This document shows, in pieces, positions 21,813 through 32,205 of a stretch of 64,000 nt of DNA. Below the pieces are notes generated by a model that was given only the letters and a program-made list of their open reading frames with translations, made no database searches and was not told the DNA's origin. Within the stretch, counting starts at the first letter, position 1. Every line of letters starts with the position of its first letter. The position numbers were made by a program, and so were the translations under genes. Origin of the DNA: Malachius bipustulatus (Eukaryota; Arthropoda; Insecta; Coleoptera; Melyridae). Location: contig OU342634.1 of assembly GCA_910589415.1 (NCBI GenBank), forward strand, positions 44,322,723 through 44,386,722. The letters run 5' to 3'.

Positions 21813-24800
21813 ATGGATACGGCTAATATCGCGTTAAGAAAAAACTACCGAACGCAATTAACGAAATTAGTGAACAGTGTTAACGATCCCGAGTCAAGCT
21901 TAAACGAAGAAGATTTAACCATCACTATCGCACGGATTAAATCATTAAATGAAAGTTTGAAAGCCCTTAATGAAAAATTGATCCCAACGTTCACCGCGGA
22001 TCAAATTGAAGCTGAGTGTCAGAAAATTATGGAATACGAAGATGTTGCAGTTCAAACAGCATCCCGCATGGAATATCGTTTGCGAAAGATGTCGACAGTT
22101 ACTGTAAATACGTTCAGAGATTTGAAAATTAACGAAGTAATCGACGACGTCCAAATTAACGAAGTAAACGACGCCGACGTCCAAATTAACGCAGAGGGAG
22201 CTGAATCGAATCTTCGCAGTCTAAACGGAGGTATCAACGCCAACAACAGCAACATTCATTATCATAATCATCGCAGCAATATAACGGTGAGATTACCTAA
22301 ACTCGATCTCATAAAATTTAACGGCAATATCGAAGAATGGACATGTTTTTGGGAACAATTCAAGACAGCGATACATGATAATAACGAATTAGATGATATC
22401 GCTAAATTTACCTACTTGAAGTCATTATTAATTGATAAAGCTTATATCACTATTGCTGGATTAACGAACAGTCAAGCTTCCTATAAAGATGCCATTACTA
22501 TGTTGAAAAATGAATATGGAGATACCGAACGAATTATTAATTCTTATATTCAAAAACTCCTAGGAATATCAACAGTTAAATATGACGTATATTCTTTACG
22601 TAAATTATACAACACCGCAGCTACCGTAACGAAATCACTATCTACGCTAGGTGTTTCTACAGAGCAATACGGTCTTATTGTCAAGTCAATTATATTTAAA
22701 GCACTACCGTACAACATGAGAGTGGAATATAATAAAATGAAACGTAACGAACTGTTTAGTAGCACAAAGTCAAGCAGTTCTTCTGTATGTAGCGATATTT
22801 CTAACTCTAATGTGGAACTTGACATAGCAATCAATAAGTTATTGCAGTTTATCAAAATAGAGATAGACTCATTAGAAAGTGCTCAACGTGATAACGAAAG
22901 AGATAATCGAGACAAGCCGACAACCTCGCATAACGCACAGAGGTATTCACGTAACGTACAAAATAAGTCTCGTAATCGTAATAACTCTTTTACCGCTGCT
23001 GGTCTTTTGACAACAATAGATCAATGCATATTTTGCAAGTCTCAAAGTCACATGTCACAAAAATGTAGCAATTCTGGAATTTCTCTTGAACAGAAAAAGG
23101 ACATATTGAAGAAGAATAATTGTTGCTATCGCTGTACTAAACGAAACCATAATTCCAAAAATTGCAGAAGTCAAATAAAATGTGAAACTTGCAACTATCG
23201 TCATTCAACGTCCATGTGTGATCCAAGTTATAAACGAACAAATAATGTGAATTCAAATTTGGCAACAACGACTAGTTTATTTACTAAGAACCCGGAGAAT
23301 ATCGAACAAGTGTTTTTGCAAACAGCCAAGGCCTACATATCCACAACGTCTAATAATTCAACGGATGCTTTCGTGCGATTGATCATCGACGGAGGGTCAC
23401 AATTATCGTATATTAAAGAAGACGTGTCACGAAGCCTTGGGTTGAAGATTCTGGGTAAACGGAAACTAGCAGTAATGCCATTCGGATGTGCACAGAAAAA
23501 GTTACCGAAATATTACAACAAGGTTGAGTTAAAGTTGAAGTCACAGTACAATAACGAATCGGTTCTCATAACTGCGATCGAAGTTCCAGAGATTTGTTAT
23601 GATGCATTTCAGAGTCCCAATATTAGTCACCCTATTCTCAACACTTTAAATCTGGCTGATATTTCCATAACGGGCCAGGTGCAAACGCTGGGTGGTATTT
23701 CCTTACTTATAGGAGCGGACAGCTACTGGAGAATCGTAACTGGTGAATTTGTTCGCATTACCGACGATTTGATAGCTCAAAATACGAAGCTGGGATGGAC
23801 TCTACAAGGGCCGAACCCTGACTGCATTTCAACTAATGTAAACACGACTATCGTAACGACTTTACATGCTCAATTCTCCGATGAAGACAACGACCTGAAA
23901 ATTAAGCAATTCTGGGACTTGGAAACTATTGGAATTAACGACGATTTGAAACGAAATAATTTTACCGAACAATTTATTAATGAACAAATATTATTTAAAG
24001 GTGATCGATATGAAGTTTCGTTGCCTTGGAAAAACGAGTGCACATTAGATGATAATTATTATGGTGCATTATCGAGAATGAAGAATTTAACGAATAAACT
24101 TCACAAAAATTCTCGCTTAATCGAATACGACGAAGCTGTTCGTGAACTCATAAATAACGAAATCGCCGAAGTAGTGGAGTCTCCTAGAAATTCAAAATCA
24201 TCGCAGAAGACCTACTATATGCCTCATCGTCCAGTTTATCGCGAAGACAAGACGACGTCAAAAATTCGCGTAGTGTTTGACGCCTCTGCTCACGCTCCAA
24301 ATTTACCGTCACTTAACGAACTTCTTCATGCCGGTGAAAATTTGGTACAAGATCTAATGAGAATTTTATTGAATTTTCGCGTCGGAAAAATTGGAATAAT
24401 CGCCGATATCGAGAAGGCATTTTTGCAAATAAAATTGAGTGTTCGCGATCGAGACTGTCATCGTTTTCTGTGGTACAAAGAACCTATTAACGACATAAAT
24501 AATTTACCGACAGTTCTAACGGATGTTACCTTACCGAAATTAGAACTTACCGCTGCATTTTGTGCTTCTCGCTTAAAAGACTATATTCTAAAGAATGTGA
24601 AATTGAAATTTACGAACATTAATTTGTGGACTGACTCAAAAATCACTTTGTATTGGATTACTGGTGATGCCGCGAAATGGAAATCGTACGTGTATAATCG
24701 GGTAAGTGAAATCCAAGAATTAACGAACGACTCAATTTGGAGACACTGTCCGGGTAAATCGAATCCCGCGGATTTGTTAACGAGAGGTGTCAGTGCTGCT

Positions 24801-26453
24801 GAACTTTGTAAAGCTGAACATTGGTTGTGCGGGCCTGAATTTTTATCGCGATCGGAAAACGAGTGGTTCGCGGATGATAATAACGACGAATGTTTAAACG
24901 AGACCGTGATTTGTGCAATTAACGTACATGCAAAACCGGATCACGCCATCGAACCGATTTTTTCGTTTGAAAAATACGAACGTCTAGAAAAATGCTTGCG
25001 AGTTACAGCATACGTGAAACGAGTGTTCAAGAAAAATAAAGGTTCTTCCATAACGCTAACGACCGAAGAACTACGCGAAGCTGAAACGTACTGGATAAGA
25101 ATAACTCAGCAAATTGCATTTTCTGAAGAAATCGAAGACCTACAGAAATCTAACTCAGTTGACACAGGTTCATCAATTTACAAATTAACGCCATTTTTGG
25201 ATGAATCGGGAATTCTGAGGATTAAAAGTCGCCTACAAGAGTCCGAATTATCATACAATACTGTCAACCCTATCGTTCTACCTAAGAAGTCATCTTTTGT
25301 AGAAAAATTAATTTGGGAAACTCATAATCGTTGCTTCCATAGTGGAGTGAATTTAACGCGTTCCGAAATTAGAAAACGATTTTGGATAATCAGTGGACGA
25401 CAGAAAATCAAGTCTTTAATAAGCAAATGTGTCATTTGTAAGAAGTTGCGATGTAAGCCCGGTCAAGAATCATTTGCACCACTACCGAAAATTAGAAGTC
25501 TAATGTCCAATCCTTTTAATGATACTGGTGTAGATTTTGCCGGACCCTTATATGTCTTTAACGAACATAACGAAAAACGTAAATGTTATTTAATGCTTTT
25601 AACCTGTGCATCAACTCGTGCCGTACATTTGGAGTTGGTGCTGGATTTATCGACAGAAAGCTGTGTCAGAGCTCTAAGAAGATTCGTGGCAAGGAGAGGA
25701 GTACCCAGTTCCTTCTATTCTGATAACGCCAAAACCTTCAAGAGAACATCGTTAGAACTAAGCAAGCTTTATGAATTACTAACGACCCAAGAAATAGCCG
25801 ACTTTACCGTTAATCGTCGAATTACTTGGAAATTCATTGTTGAGCGCGCTGCATGGTGGGGAGGTTTTTGGGAGCGAATGATAAAAACTGTCAAAGATTG
25901 CCTAAAATTTGCTCTTGGAAAAGCATCTGTCACTGCTGATGAACTTCAAACGGTTTTTACAGAAATAGAGGCCACTGTTAACGCCCGACCTCTGACCTAT
26001 ATTGATAACGATAAAGATAATTTGGTCATTCTCTCACCATCTAGTTTTTTATTAAACGATAATCGACAATGTACTTTACCCAACCCTGATTTCAAATTGC
26101 AGAGAGACACAATTTTAATGAAATGGAAAGAACGACAGCAAATATTATTAAAATTCAAGAAGAGATGGACTAACGAGTATTTGCAGCAGCTACGTAACGC
26201 ACATGAAAACAGCTGGTCGTCATCAATAAAAACGTTCAAGGTCAACGACATCGTCCTACTGCATGATCAGGGTGCTTCACGTCTGACCTGGAAAATGGTT
26301 CGAATTACACGAGTATTTCCTGGCAGAGATGGTAAAATTCGTGCATGCGAAATTCAACTTCCTAATAAAACGATCTTGAGACGACCAATTCAACTACTGT
26401 ATCCTTTGGAGATTCCAATCGCCGCCCCGGAGGATGTAGATAATATACAGTAA
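21813..26453 (+). CDS. BEL/Pao gag-pol polyprotein, internally deleted
   Basis: The first ATG of the open frame is at 21813 (upstream codons begin with GTG, not a eukaryotic start), giving 1546 residues. Gag occupies about residues 1-400 and is followed by three zinc knuckles at ~405-470 (CIFCKSQSHMSQKC, CYRCTKRNHNSKNC, CETCNYRHSTSMC). An aspartic protease is centred on IIDGGSQLSYI at ~524-534. Here the usual D-S/T-G is D-G-G. RT starts at ~817 with IRVVFDAS and has motif A (ADIEKAFLQI, ~864), but after HRFLWYKEP (~888) the frame jumps to LPKLELTAA. Fingers/palm motifs including Y-V-D-D are absent in frame. RNase H-like sequence follows (LWTDSKITLYWITG). The integrase has an HHCC-like region (HNRCFH...CVICKK, ~1170-1215), D (GVDFAGP), D (YSDNAKTF) and E (WWGGFWERM, ~1351). 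The C-terminus overlaps the right LTR. It makes capsid and integrase functions but not a working RT. Confidence 0.92.
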   Translation: MDTANIALRKNYRTQLTKLVNSVNDPESSLNEEDLTITIARIKSLNESLKALNEKLIPTFTADQIEAECQKIMEYEDVAVQTASRMEYRLRKMSTVTVNTFRDLKINEVIDDVQINEVNDADVQINAEGAESNLRSLNGGINANNSNIHYHNHRSNITVRLPKLDLIKFNGNIEEWTCFWEQFKTAIHDNNELDDIAKFTYLKSLLIDKAYITIAGLTNSQASYKDAITMLKNEYGDTERIINSYIQKLLGISTVKYDVYSLRKLYNTAATVTKSLSTLGVSTEQYGLIVKSIIFKALPYNMRVEYNKMKRNELFSSTKSSSSSVCSDISNSNVELDIAINKLLQFIKIEIDSLESAQRDNERDNRDKPTTSHNAQRYSRNVQNKSRNRNNSFTAAGLLTTIDQCIFCKSQSHMSQKCSNSGISLEQKKDILKKNNCCYRCTKRNHNSKNCRSQIKCETCNYRHSTSMCDPSYKRTNNVNSNLATTTSLFTKNPENIEQVFLQTAKAYISTTSNNSTDAFVRLIIDGGSQLSYIKEDVSRSLGLKILGKRKLAVMPFGCAQKKLPKYYNKVELKLKSQYNNESVLITAIEVPEICYDAFQSPNISHPILNTLNLADISITGQVQTLGGISLLIGADSYWRIVTGEFVRITDDLIAQNTKLGWTLQGPNPDCISTNVNTTIVTTLHAQFSDEDNDLKIKQFWDLETIGINDDLKRNNFTEQFINEQILFKGDRYEVSLPWKNECTLDDNYYGALSRMKNLTNKLHKNSRLIEYDEAVRELINNEIAEVVESPRNSKSSQKTYYMPHRPVYREDKTTSKIRVVFDASAHAPNLPSLNELLHAGENLVQDLMRILLNFRVGKIGIIADIEKAFLQIKLSVRDRDCHRFLWYKEPINDINNLPTVLTDVTLPKLELTAAFCASRLKDYILKNVKLKFTNINLWTDSKITLYWITGDAAKWKSYVYNRVSEIQELTNDSIWRHCPGKSNPADLLTRGVSAAELCKAEHWLCGPEFLSRSENEWFADDNNDECLNETVICAINVHAKPDHAIEPIFSFEKYERLEKCLRVTAYVKRVFKKNKGSSITLTTEELREAETYWIRITQQIAFSEEIEDLQKSNSVDTGSSIYKLTPFLDESGILRIKSRLQESELSYNTVNPIVLPKKSSFVEKLIWETHNRCFHSGVNLTRSEIRKRFWIISGRQKIKSLISKCVICKKLRCKPGQESFAPLPKIRSLMSNPFNDTGVDFAGPLYVFNEHNEKRKCYLMLLTCASTRAVHLELVLDLSTESCVRALRRFVARRGVPSSFYSDNAKTFKRTSLELSKLYELLTTQEIADFTVNRRITWKFIVERAAWWGGFWERMIKTVKDCLKFALGKASVTADELQTVFTEIEATVNARPLTYIDNDKDNLVILSPSSFLLNDNRQCTLPNPDFKLQRDTILMKWKERQQILLKFKKRWTNEYLQQLRNAHENSWSSSIKTFKVNDIVLLHDQGASRLTWKMVRITRVFPGRDGKIRACEIQLPNKTILRRPIQLLYPLEIPIAAPEDVDNIQ
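26423..26434 (+). other. Polypurine tract candidate
   Basis: The short purine run ggagga sits immediately before the right LTR, inside the last codons of the polyprotein. This is the expected position of the plus-strand primer. It is short for a polypurine tract. Confidence 0.4.
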
Positions 26454-26803
26454 AGTGAGCTGGAATATTTCCCTCAAATACCTACCGATGCTGCAAGTTT
26501 ACTACACCCGATGCGGGAGGTCCAACGACGTTGCTTGCAGAAAGATTTTCACCCGAACCAGTACCTACCTACCGTTCATGAGTAGTACAGTAGCCGAGCG
26601 TCGAGCAGGATCAGTTCCCTAACGCTAACGAAATTCACCGGGACTGTGAAATGTGATAATCGACGAGCGAAGGACAAAACATACCTAACGAATTATGTTC
26701 TGTTCTTATTATTATTAACGTGTATTATTACAATAAATTACTATTCAAACTAACGATTAACGGTTATAAATCTAACGACATTTATTAACGACAATTATTT
26801 ATA
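26435..26803 (+). repeat. Right LTR (369 bp)
   Basis: Same sequence as 21350-21718 by eye. The first 19 bases contain the gag-pol stop codon. Candidate AATAAA at 26732-26737. Followed by the acgga target duplication. Confidence 0.93.
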
Positions 26804-26869
26804 ACGGAAGCCGTACTGGCAGTCGCTGATTCCATTAGCTCCTTCCATCAATAGACTTATTTTGTATAC

Positions 26870-28050
26870 TATAAAACAATAAAACAATATATTGTGGTAA
26901 GTAAGTATAAGAACTTTGTTAGGCTGAGTTCTTATTAACATTTAAATGTTCATGTATAGGTATTCTAATTTTAAGGAACCTGCAGGTTTGTGCTATGTAT
27001 TAACAGCACCACATTTAGAACAGCTAAGCTTGTATATACCTTTATCACTCTTCCCCAGCTATCCATGTTGTGAATGTTTCATATAGTTTACAAAAGTCAT
27101 TCAAAATTGCAAAAATTGATACTTTTTTAGCTAAAATTTATCATGAAAGCGCCTCTAAGCTATTTATAACTTTGTATGAACCTGTCAATCGATAGAATGT
27201 ATTTGTTATCATTGAACTTTTTGAAATTACCTGTACAATCATCTGCGTTCCAGTTGCATTATGCAGTATAACACAGATATTAAATCCACATTAACGAATA
27301 TGACTAGCGATTCTTTCAGCTATATTTTTGTCACGTTTTGTGAAATACTGTGTAAATAAAAAGCATCAATTAAAACTATAGGCCAAAGCCTGAATATGTA
27401 AAAGCCCAAAGTATACATAATCAATCATAACTGAGTACACACTATAAAAAGATAACCTACATTATAAAATGGAACTCTATCAAGCTATCTTCGTTATCCA
27501 GAACTATTAATCATGAAAAGTTAGCCTATTATGGTCGAATATGGGCAAACGGAATGAAATATTATTGTCAACGAACGTTTTGGTTATAATATAATACACT
27601 GCTGTAGAACGTTATACTGGAGTTATTCCGAACGTTCGTCCGGCTCATGTGCAAGACGAGTGCATACCCTAGAGAAAGAATGAAATATAGGGAGCTTTAC
27701 TTTCTGTGTAATCATTCAAAAATTTATTTAAAATCCATAAACAGAGAATAGATATTATCGCTATATTACAAATAATTCAAAAAAAAGTCTCAGATTATGG
27801 AAAATATCAAAGAACCAACTGTTCAAAAAGAGTATTAGTCATACAATCGTAAATACATAGTAGTTACACTTAACTAGAATTGGAGCAATTGCCACTTTTA
27901 ATGATCATTCTACTATTCTACCTTATTTTTAATTATAGAATTATATATCCACTGAGTAATTCGACTGTATAAAATATCGAAAAATACTTAATCGAAATCC
28001 AGTAAGAAACCGGAAGACCAACAATAAATAAAGATCATCTCCAACCTCTA
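26870..28050. other. AT-rich non-coding stretch
   Basis: No gene, RNA or repeat that I can support. Confidence 0.3.
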
Positions 28051-28059
28051 CTATGGTAC

Positions 28060-28830
28060 CAAGTTGGGGAAGTAAGAGTTCAGCAAGCAACATCGGATGG
28101 TGTGTAAAAAGGGGATTGAAAGAGGAATCCATACTTCCTCCAGTTCTCTTCAAGATCTATTCAGAAGCTGTTTGCAGAGACAAGTGAATGGAGGCATCAC
28201 ATTCGGAATGCTGTTCGGTATGCAGATGACACCATAATTTTTTGGCAGATACCATGGCTGACTTGCAGAGTATGACTGACTCTATCATCCAGCATGCATG
28301 AGTGAGCAGTTGGGATTGCATGTAAATATTAATAAAACCAAGGAGATTGTTTTCCCAAAAGCCGACGTCAATGATTTGTAAGCGATCAGATCGACCCGAG
28401 GAAAAAGATGATTGAACAAGCTGGACAAGTGTTCACGCAAATGAAAGCATTCTTCACCTACCTACTCAGATCTTAGTTTGGGACTTCGAGTTCGTATGGT
28501 CAGATTTGTTTATATTTTCGGTTCTGCTATTATCATGGATACAAAGGGTAACAAATGAAGAGGTTGGTACTCAGCCGCACGGAAAAATAAGCAAAACTGC
28601 CGTTGACGACAAAACAACGAAAAACGAGCCATAATAGGTCACGTAATGAGAGACGATAAGTACGAATTCCTGAGATTCACATTCGAGGGCAAACTAAAGG
28701 GCAAAAGAATCTCAGAAGATGGTTTGCATGCTCATCAATAATAGAAATCTTTAAAGCTGCAGTATCCACGACTCTATTAGCAATTTGGATCGCCAACTTT
28801 AGCGAGAAAAGGGCGGCTTAAGAAGAAGAA
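28060..28830 (+). pseudogene. Non-LTR retrotransposon RT fragment (RTE/L2-like)
   Basis: Plus-strand remnant in broken frames. Around 28125-28160 it reads PVLFKIYSEAVC, the stretch after the usual G-V-x-Q-G motif. At 28212-28240 comes RYADDTIIF, the catalytic Y-A-D-D box of reverse transcriptase. At 28310-28365 comes LGLHVNINKTKEIVFPKA, the conserved N-x-x-K-T segment of the thumb. Further on are RVTNEEVL (~28545), a TTKQRKT stretch (~28600) and a C-terminal run AAVSTTLLAIWIANF (28755-28800) before a stop. The 3' end is a short gaa-rich simple repeat at 28822-28835, a common tail of such elements. The endonuclease and RT N-terminus are missing. The copy is dead. The clade is inferred from the C-terminal pattern only. 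Confidence 0.65.
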
Positions 28831-28835
28831 GAATT

Positions 28836-31490
28836 ATACATACTTCTTTTATTCATAATTTTGTTCACAACTTCTCTCAATTTAAACTACATACTCTAAT
28901 CGCAACCGAGACAGTAGCTCACTTTTTTTCACTGAAAACCAATGCATTCTAGACTCACTGCCAAGTCGTAGATGGTTGAAAATTGTTTATCTATAATTTA
29001 TGCATAATTGACATACAAGAACATACAAGAGTTTCTGAGATCTTACTCAAATGGTATACATGAAAAAAACTGAATTGATATTAAAAAGTAGCTTATATCA
29101 CTGATAAAACATGTACTAAAGCTGGGTTCCGTATCCCAAACAGTTCTTTAGATATCTTTAAAAAAAATAGAAAAATAACTTTTTGACACCCTATATCTCA
29201 AAAACGGTGCATTATCGGACACACGTTAATAGAAAATTTTTTATTTATTTTTGATCAAAATTTATTTCTTTAAATTTGTTCACAATATTAAAGATACACC
29301 CTGTATTTGGAAAGTAGATTATTTCACAAATTCTCCTGCGTAGCTGTATGAATTTCCAGTAATATGGCGCTCTTATATTGGGTCAATAAGGGCTAAATAC
29401 AGAAAAATTGTTAACCATAGAAATATCTGCTGATATTCCTCCATTCCTTCTAACTTAAATCTAATCGGCAGAATCGCCTTGCCGGCATGCTATCAGTACA
29501 CAGTAGGTTGAAAGAAGATCACATGCGACCAACCAATTTATTTATTTTGCAGAACTTTCCCAATTTAGTTTCAAGTGTCCTATTATAGGTACATAATACT
29601 TATAACAACATACTTCTCTACTATTGTATGAAATACTTATTCTGATGTGATATTTTCATTTTCCCAATAAAATAACGACTTCTGAGGTACAGCCGGACTA
29701 GTTAGTGCCAGCCCAAACCAGCTTCTAGGTTCTATTGTTTGCTCGAAATTGGGCTTAATTCCCAAAATGATTGTACAAACACAGTCGCAATCTGCAGCTA
29801 TACAAGGATACAGGACGAAATGGCCAGGATTATATTATTCTACAGCAGATAGCGTTCTTATCTGCGAACTGGCAGGCTTTACTCCGCAGATAATAAAGCC
29901 GAATGCACCCACCGTGTATAGTTTTTCCTTTTTTTCGCGAGGGTGAGCTCACATTGGCAGATATTAAAGTTCAGTAATAAAACCCCAGGTTTGCTTTCAC
30001 TCAATCCAGCCGATTCCAGTTGTATATATCTTAACTAACCGATGGAATCCGAAAATATGAACATTGACCTGTACATTCCCCATATTGATTTTCAAGCATT
30101 TGAAGTTTCATCCCTGTGTTGCGTATTGTGGTATTTCGAACTAAAATTTTAATCACGGTGAAAGGTTGATGCATGCACCTACTTTTCATTATAATACATC
30201 AAAGTCTATCTGCGCTTATTTCAAATCACCTGAATACAGGTTTTTATGAAAATAATTTCGTTTATTGTGCTGGATTCGTAATCTGATTATCAAAATAACT
30301 TGGAAGTTTTAATATGTCATTTAAAAGCATGGAAGCACTTCGTGGCAAAGTTTTGACTCTCAATAGGCACCTGAAATAAATAATCCGGTTATATGACGAG
30401 TTTTTCGATTGCAGAAACAAAAAGTGTGGTTGCGAATTTCAATTGGTGAGGATGAGAGAAGAGAAGCAAAGAAATTTCGTCTCTATACGTGCTTGATTTT
30501 CGTTACAGTTTCGAGGTGGGATGTCTCCAATATAACCTATGGTTTTTTACGAGACCGGGATTCGTGTAAAATTATCATAAATTAGAATTTCTAGTGGTTA
30601 GCTTTATATGACGTTCGTATAATGTAAATTTCGGTTACTTCTTTGTAAGTATGTTTCCAGTGCCGTACTTCTATAGCGATAACGATAAATCGTACAATTC
30701 ATAGAAGAGTTCTCACTAAATTCTTTCTACGATGAAAATATTCATCTTCTCCAGGCTATTATGACATGGCCATTTCAGTTCAGAGAAAAATAAACCAGAT
30801 AGTTGGATCGGCTCATAAGACAAACTGTAGAAAATTATATTTAAAAAAAATAGTTTAGAAGAAAACCATTATTAATCCAAAAAGTAGCACATACCATACA
30901 AGCTCAAATGTGGATTCAAGTATATAAATAAACAGGACACATCTGTGGTGGGAAAGTTAACAAAAAAAATATGAAATTGACTTCCCCTCACTTGAATAAA
31001 ATTATTACATAATCACTTTTCATAAAGTTATGGTACCAGTAATTGTTATGTTTTTAGGATAGCTCTACTAACTATCCCATCCTTATTCAGGAGCAATGTT
31101 CACATAAAATACCACTCGACCTCATTAATCATTCAGTGCTGTTCCAAACTCGCCTGATAGTATTAAACAGGGGACCATAAAGATATGAAATAATGTTTTA
31201 AATTGAGATATCTTGCCTGCTACCAGTGCTACCGACGGTCCCCAGGTCAATATCGAAATTCTCGTTTTAGACAAAAAAGGAACCATGAATTATTTATAAT
31301 CTGTTATTTACGTTGAAAATATAGGTACCTTTGAAAATATTTTAAGATAAATACTGTAGGAAGGAGGAGTGCATTAGCTTATAAATCGCTGTTAAAACAA
31401 ACTAAAAAAATAATTATTTTTGTAGGAAGTTAATGTAATGGACCAATGCTAAGAGTTCGGTCATAAAATCTAACTGTCTAATAAGTCAAA
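28836..31490. other. Non-coding stretch with one dispersed repeat and one GC-richer patch
   Basis: Contains the repeat copy 29132-29312 (listed separately). The GC-richer patch 29690-29945 is open on the plus strand for 65 codons but matches no known family. The remainder is AT-rich and unremarkable. Confidence 0.25.
29132..29312. repeat. Dispersed repeat, second copy, one-ended transposon remnant
   Basis: Related to 7069-7192, with the shared block ggacacacgttaat and the terminal tacaccctgtat. It is about 55 bp longer in the middle. No left end is visible. Confidence 0.5.
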
Positions 31491-31500
31491 ATTTTTTTAA

Positions 31501-32205
31501 GCTGAACTATACGCAATAGAAGTATGCGCCCAAATAGACTTCGACAGAAAGTATAAAAAGAGGGAAATAGCAATAACTAACAGACACTCATAAAAACGCT
31601 GAAAAAATTTACCTCAAACGGATACCAAAAAAGGATAGAAGAAAAGGAGCAGAAGCTGCCTTCATATAGGACCAGAGCCAGTCAGTGTCCTTGAAGACAC
31701 GTTCTTCACAAAAGGAAAAAGGTAAACTGAGAGAAGTCCATTGGAAAAACCTTTCAGACTTGGGGCAATCCAAGGAGCTCCTCGGGAACTTTACCCGAGA
31801 AAGGTCAAGAAAACTATTATATCTAAGAGACATTGTGTCAAGGTTTGTGTGTGCTATAAAAATGTGTTTTAAAATACGAGCCCCAAAAAATGTTCAAGAA
31901 ATTAAATCAAATTATTTGTATCCAAACATAAGGGGAAGATCGGAAGGGACCATTCCTAGGATTCTTCAGAAAGTGCTCGAGGTGACTTTTCAGTGGTTCG
32001 AGGGATAAGACATGTTACTCAACCCTCGTAAAACTGTCATAGTACCATTTTCTAGAAAGAGAAAGTTTGACGGTGTAACATCACCTTCACACCTTCTTCG
32101 GGAAGAAACCATCCCATTTTCAGAAAAATCTAAGTACTTAGAAGTCATCATCCTGGATAGACAGCTTACTTGGAAATCCCATCTGGATTCTGGGGTTAAT
32201 GTATA
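31501..32205 (+). pseudogene. R1-like non-LTR ORF2 fragments in scrambled order
   Basis: The first block starts AELYAIEVCAQIDFD at 31501, the start of the RNase H domain of R1/I-type ORF2 (D/E-x-x-A-I). It then reads broken frames to HWKNLSDLGQSKELLGNF and RSRKLLYLRD at 31738-31830, the pattern of the region after RNase H. A second block, 31950-32205, reads VLEVTFQWFE, then LLNPRKTVIVPFSRKRK and EKSKYLEVIILDRQLTWKSHL. This is the RT thumb, which normally lies upstream of RNase H. The two blocks are in the same orientation but reversed order. That suggests two truncated copies side by side or a local rearrangement. Stops interrupt both. Confidence 0.6.

Larger units (their letters stand above)
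21350..26803 (+). mobile_element. BEL/Pao-type LTR retrotransposon, structurally complete but RT-deleted
   Basis: 5454 bp bounded by two 369-bp LTRs (21350-21718 and 26435-26803) that show no difference by eye. A 5-bp target duplication acgga flanks both sides (21345-21349 and 26804-26808). There is a primer binding site directly after the left LTR, a purine run directly before the right LTR, and one open gag-pol frame. Gene order gag, protease, RT, RNase H, integrase and the integrase sequence style identify BEL/Pao. Identical LTRs imply a recent insertion. Because the RT core is missing, reverse transcription was presumably supplied by another copy. Confidence 0.95.
19605..26860 (-). pseudogene. 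Non-LTR retrotransposon reverse transcriptase (Jockey/CR1-like), split by two insertions
   Basis: Minus-strand pol remnant in three blocks. Block 1 (about 26809-26860) reads ISDCQYGFR. The frame is then cut by the BEL element (21350-26803) and resumes at 21349 as KQRSIGDHLTCVTELSNRRT. It continues FDRV (palm motif A, ~21290), LLAKLQVHGMSEKIC, SYLGDRSEASI and VPQESILSPTLFL (~21100). A palindromic repeat (20430-20965) interrupts again. Block 3 resumes with NPIYIFADDS (catalytic FADD, 20391-20402), then LSWHDHVP, SLEYSSNAWSSPPEHTLRLF, a QKSAIHYLLGDPTLT run and EHRRKVADLSPFDP, the thumb and C-terminal pattern of this clade. It fades near 19640. Many stops and shifts make it dead. No endonuclease domain is present, so the copy is 5' truncated. 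The placement of the blocks in one original element is strongly supported by motif order. Confidence 0.8.
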
